From Dehalobacter sp. DCM (GTDB lineage: Bacteria > Bacillota > Desulfitobacteriia > Desulfitobacteriales > Syntrophobotulaceae), in the NCBI RefSeq assembly GCF_024972775.1, contig NZ_CP092282.1, positions 2,845,001 to 2,909,000 on the forward strand: a DNA stretch of 64,000 bases, read 5' to 3'. Positions 61,377-64,000 of this stretch are shown piece by piece. The notes under the pieces were generated by a model. That model searched no databases, was not told where the DNA came from, and saw only the letters and a list, made by a program, of their open reading frames with translations. Both the position numbers and the translations under genes were made by a program. Position 1 is the first letter of the stretch, and every line of letters begins with the position of its first letter.

Positions 61377-62981
61377 TCAAATTTGCATGTCATCAAATAC
61401 AACCTTATTCCTTCCGGTTTTTTTGGACAGATAAAGATTCTGGTCGGCCTTTTGGATCAAATCGTTTTTATTGAAACAAGGCGGTGCGTAGTAGGCGGTG
61501 CCGACACTGATAGTCAGATTGCCTTCCGGCTGAGTATGCTGATACTTGAATTCATAGGTTTCCACAGTTTTCTTGATCTTTTCAGCTGCAATTTCCACCC
61601 CTTTGGCCTTTGTATGGCAGCAGATCACCGCAAATTCCTCCCCACCGTAACGGCACAGGATGTCATTAGAAAAAAGAACTTCTTTCACTATGTTGACAAT
61701 GGTTTGCAATAATTCGTCCCCGGCCTGATGCCCGTTCAAATCATTATATATCTTGAAATAGTCAATATCGAACATGATCAAACCGAAAGAATAGTCAGTA
61801 TTTATGGTTTCCCCACCCTTGGCTTGTATTTTGCCGACCCGCTCGATTTCCTGCTCCAGCCGCTCGTCAAAAAAATAGCGGTTGTAAGCCTGAGTAAGCC
61901 AGTCTTTCGTCGCCAGGCTCTGTAACTTTTCATTCAGTCGAATCACTTCTTCCAGGTTCCTTTTTTGTTCCGTAATATCCTTGATGAGGATAATAGTCCC
62001 CACATGACTTCCTTTGACCATAACCGGAGTGATTTCCCCCAGATAATATTTCACACCGTCACTGGACGGCCGGCTTATTTCCATGCTTACTTTTGTCTGC
62101 TCCCGGATCGCCTGACTGACCAAACAGCCAAACTTCTCCGCGTCAAAATCAGGGCAGTTTAGCTTCATAACTGCACGGATCCCGGTTTTTCTGGAAACTC
62201 CGGACCACGTCATTTCAAACGCATGATTGAAATCGATGATTTCATCGTCTTCACTGAAAACCACATAGACATCGGAAATGATATCAACAACTTTTTGCAA
62301 AGCAATGGGAACGACGCTTAAAAATTTATATTTCACCATAGCGAGAATAATAATGATAATGGTAACCGAAAAAACGACGTTCTCCACAGCCGCAGACCAG
62401 TTAAAGATATGAAACGTGCTGAATGAATCAGCAATTAGGGAGATCAAAAGGGCGGAAAAAATAAGTATGGCCTGCTTGGAAAAAAAACCATAATTTTTAA
62501 CAGCAAAATTCAAAAAACAAACAAGGCCAATTCCGATACATAAATAGGAATAGACCGTATGAATGGTGTAATAAAACCCAAAGTCCTGTTCGGACGGGAT
62601 CAGGCTGAACGTCGTGTAAAAAAAATGATGGTAAGCGTTGGTAAATAAAACGACCAAGGAAATCACCGGCACAATCAGCAGCAGCGCATGTTTCCAGGAA
62701 AACCTGATTCGGGTCTGAGCAAAGATCAAGCCGGTGAATAAGGTTGCCAGCGACACAAAAATAATACCGGTAAAATACATTTTTTCACTGACAGTCACTA
62801 TCCACGGTGTTCCCGGATAGGAAATCAGGCATAACACGGACGTATTCCAGATAAACAGGCTGATTGCAATCACCATCACGGCATAGTGAATCTGTCTTTT
62901 CTTATTTTTTAAGGCGATCAATGAGATTAAAACCAGCATCAACAGGATGGACACCACTAAAAGCACTTGATATACAAACAT
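61377..62981 (-). CDS. Membrane diguanylate cyclase with 7TM sensor, PAS and GGDEF
   Basis: A 534-residue enzyme that makes the second messenger cyclic-di-GMP. Seven transmembrane helices in residues 1-215 form a histidine-kinase-type N-terminal 7TM sensor. A PAS domain (about 225-345) follows, then a GGDEF domain (about 360-530) with the intact active site RYGGEEFAVIC and MFDIDYFKIYNDLNGHQAG for metal and GTP. The usual inhibitory R-x-x-D site is not obvious. No EAL domain, so it should be a synthase only. It is monocistronic with its own terminator. Confidence 0.92.
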   Translation of the reverse strand: MFVYQVLLVVSILLMLVLISLIALKNKKRQIHYAVMVIAISLFIWNTSVLCLISYPGTPWIVTVSEKMYFTGIIFVSLATLFTGLIFAQTRIRFSWKHALLLIVPVISLVVLFTNAYHHFFYTTFSLIPSEQDFGFYYTIHTVYSYLCIGIGLVCFLNFAVKNYGFFSKQAILIFSALLISLIADSFSTFHIFNWSAAVENVVFSVTIIIIILAMVKYKFLSVVPIALQKVVDIISDVYVVFSEDDEIIDFNHAFEMTWSGVSRKTGIRAVMKLNCPDFDAEKFGCLVSQAIREQTKVSMEISRPSSDGVKYYLGEITPVMVKGSHVGTIILIKDITEQKRNLEEVIRLNEKLQSLATKDWLTQAYNRYFFDERLEQEIERVGKIQAKGGETINTDYSFGLIMFDIDYFKIYNDLNGHQAGDELLQTIVNIVKEVLFSNDILCRYGGEEFAVICCHTKAKGVEIAAEKIKKTVETYEFKYQHTQPEGNLTISVGTAYYAPPCFNKNDLIQKADQNLYLSKKTGRNKVVFDDMQI

Positions 62982-63341
62982 GCAACGGCCTCTCTTATAT
63001 CCTTATTCACCTATATTCCTATGAAAATAGGCGATCAACCCATGGTCTTCACCGCATGATCATCCTTTTTCAGGCGTCTTCATCCCGTAATAATTCAACT
63101 ATCGTTATTCTATATTTTATCAGTCATTCGTATTTTTTTCACCTACCTTTTCGAGAAAAGAAATACGGCAGTTTCGACTATCCCTCACAGTCCTGATATC
63201 CCATTACGAAGGCCGCTTCCGACAGACTGAATTCGGCGCACCCTCTGTTTAAAAATTCGATAGTTTGCTTAGTCCAGCATTAAAAGCGGCAATTTTTAAT
63301 CATCGTCGTCGATACAGTCTCAACGACATCCTTCCAGCGGT
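62982..63341. other. Intergenic region
   Basis: Upstream of the cyclase gene; AT-rich with no clear promoter, repeat or reading frame. Confidence 0.3.
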
Positions 63342-63578
63342 TCACCGGCTTCTTTTTAAGTTCCGCTGTACAGACTCCTCTAAATGAGTATCACAGTCAG
63401 GGCAGTTTTGTTTAACCTGCCGGAGAGCTTCCGCGACGCGCTCCGTATAGTGATTCTGCTCCAGTATTTCCGCCGTAATCATTTTTTCGAGTTTATTCTG
63501 AAGGCTGTAGTCCAGGCTTTCCTGCATGATCTTTACCGGCGGTATCACTTTCCCTTTGTCATAAAAAATATCTGCCAC
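63342..63578 (-). CDS. Short hypothetical protein (possible fragment)
   Basis: A 78-codon frame beginning at GTG, open a further nine codons upstream to a TAG (DAVPERSVADIFYDKG). It encodes a helical, charged protein with one Cys pair (CPDCD) near the C-terminus. There is no ribosome site before the GTG and no recognised family. The neighbouring sequence also lacks whole genes, so this may be a gene remnant. Confidence 0.3.
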   Translation of the reverse strand: MADIFYDKGKVIPPVKIMQESLDYSLQNKLEKMITAEILEQNHYTERVAEALRQVKQNCPDCDTHLEESVQRNLKRSR

Positions 63579-63755
63579 AGATCTTTCTGGGACTGCGTCG
63601 GTCTATTCTCTATTGGTTGGGGTTTTCGGATTTTGCTCACGGCCTTACTAACAGATGGGCAGCAGCTTGTGACTTCAGATCCAGATAAAGACCACAGCCA
63701 AAAATTCGCATTGCATTTTTACTATGAAAGATTTGTGAAATCCAGATGAGTATGG

Positions 63756-64000
63756 TCAGCATTTCCAATCGATTTTTGCCGGGTTTTGCTCGTTTTCCAC
63801 GGCAATGGCCCGAAGATCAGCTTCCATGCGCCCGCACTCTTCAGCAGCGCATAGCTCGATTTGTCCCCATGGCTCATTCGTCTTTAACCGATCATATGCG
63901 ACCGCTAGCGCGCCATAAAAGGCAAGACCGATACAATGCCGTGCTGAATGGATCGTCGATGCGCATTGACCGATGGTCCTCGCTGCCGCCTGGGCAACAG
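63756..64000 (-). CDS. C-terminus of a putative Imm5-like immunity protein (cut by window edge)
   Basis: An 80-residue C-terminal part, open to the window edge: QAAARTIGQCASTIHSARHC, then IGLAFYGALAVAYDRL and an acidic tail ending DWKC. The A-A-R-x-x-G-Q-x-x-x-T-x-H pattern and following Y-A-x-x-A recall the putative immunity proteins of the Imm5-like group. The assignment is tentative because the N-terminus is not visible. Confidence 0.45.
   Translation of the reverse strand, partial: VAQAAARTIGQCASTIHSARHCIGLAFYGALAVAYDRLKTNEPWGQIELCAAEECGRMEADLRAIAVENEQNPAKIDWKC

Overview
The window reads as chromosomal DNA of a strictly anaerobic, low-to-mid G+C Gram-positive, most like the Desulfitobacterium/Desulfosporosinus branch of the Clostridia. 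This rests on a fused AdhE, several radical SAM and molybdopterin enzymes, flavin ene-reductases, TatA genes, sigma-54 promoters, a UGA-containing selenoprotein frame and strong AGGAGG ribosome sites. The genus is an inference. No tRNA, rRNA, CRISPR array or replication origin was seen.

Layout. 1-4.9 kb: the start of a molybdenum enzyme, a PflX-like radical SAM protein, a YetF-like membrane protein and AdhE. 5.0-6.8 kb: a complete IS3-family element with a 3-bp target duplication, inserted at the base of a terminator. 6.8-9.4 kb: a DUF2935 protein, a strongly folded candidate RNA (7881-8154), a PlsC-type acyltransferase and an FMN-binding protein. 9.7-12.9 kb and 21.5-24.9 kb: two related Mo/Fe-S enzyme operons, the second with a SlyD-like chaperone. 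Between them lie a LysM protein, a hybrid histidine kinase, a 47-codon small gene and two large paralogous proteins of unknown function. 25-39.6 kb: a half-length MoeA, two ene-reductases of the BaiCD/2-enoate reductase type, a NuoF/NuoG-GltD-like pair, two soluble fumarate-reductase-like flavoproteins, a QorB-like reductase and the wreck of an aldehyde:ferredoxin oxidoreductase fused to a deleted ene-reductase. 39.7-43.2 kb: a PucR-type regulator, then a selenoprotein facing a radical SAM enzyme. 43.4-56.8 kb: an eight-gene minus-strand run (zinc-ribbon membrane proteins, DUF2207, LemA, a 2094-residue exported repeat protein, two small membrane proteins) preceded by a broken ninth gene. 57-61 kb: gene remnants, two tatA genes and a Tat-exported lipoprotein ene-reductase. 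61.4-64 kb: a diguanylate cyclase and fragments.

How it fits together. Four sites match the sigma-54 -24/-12 consensus with exactly ten bases between GG and GC. They lie upstream of the left-edge Mo enzyme, both Mo/Fe-S operons and the MoeA-like gene, so molybdenum enzymes and a cofactor-related protein appear to share one sigma-54 programme whose activator is not in the window. The flavoprotein block supplies the reductive side: ene-reductases, fumarate-reductase-like proteins and a probable NADH/ferredoxin-linked electron-transfer module. A likely overall role is anaerobic use of aromatic, enoate or similar unsaturated compounds as electron sinks or carbon sources; no substrate can be read from the sequence.
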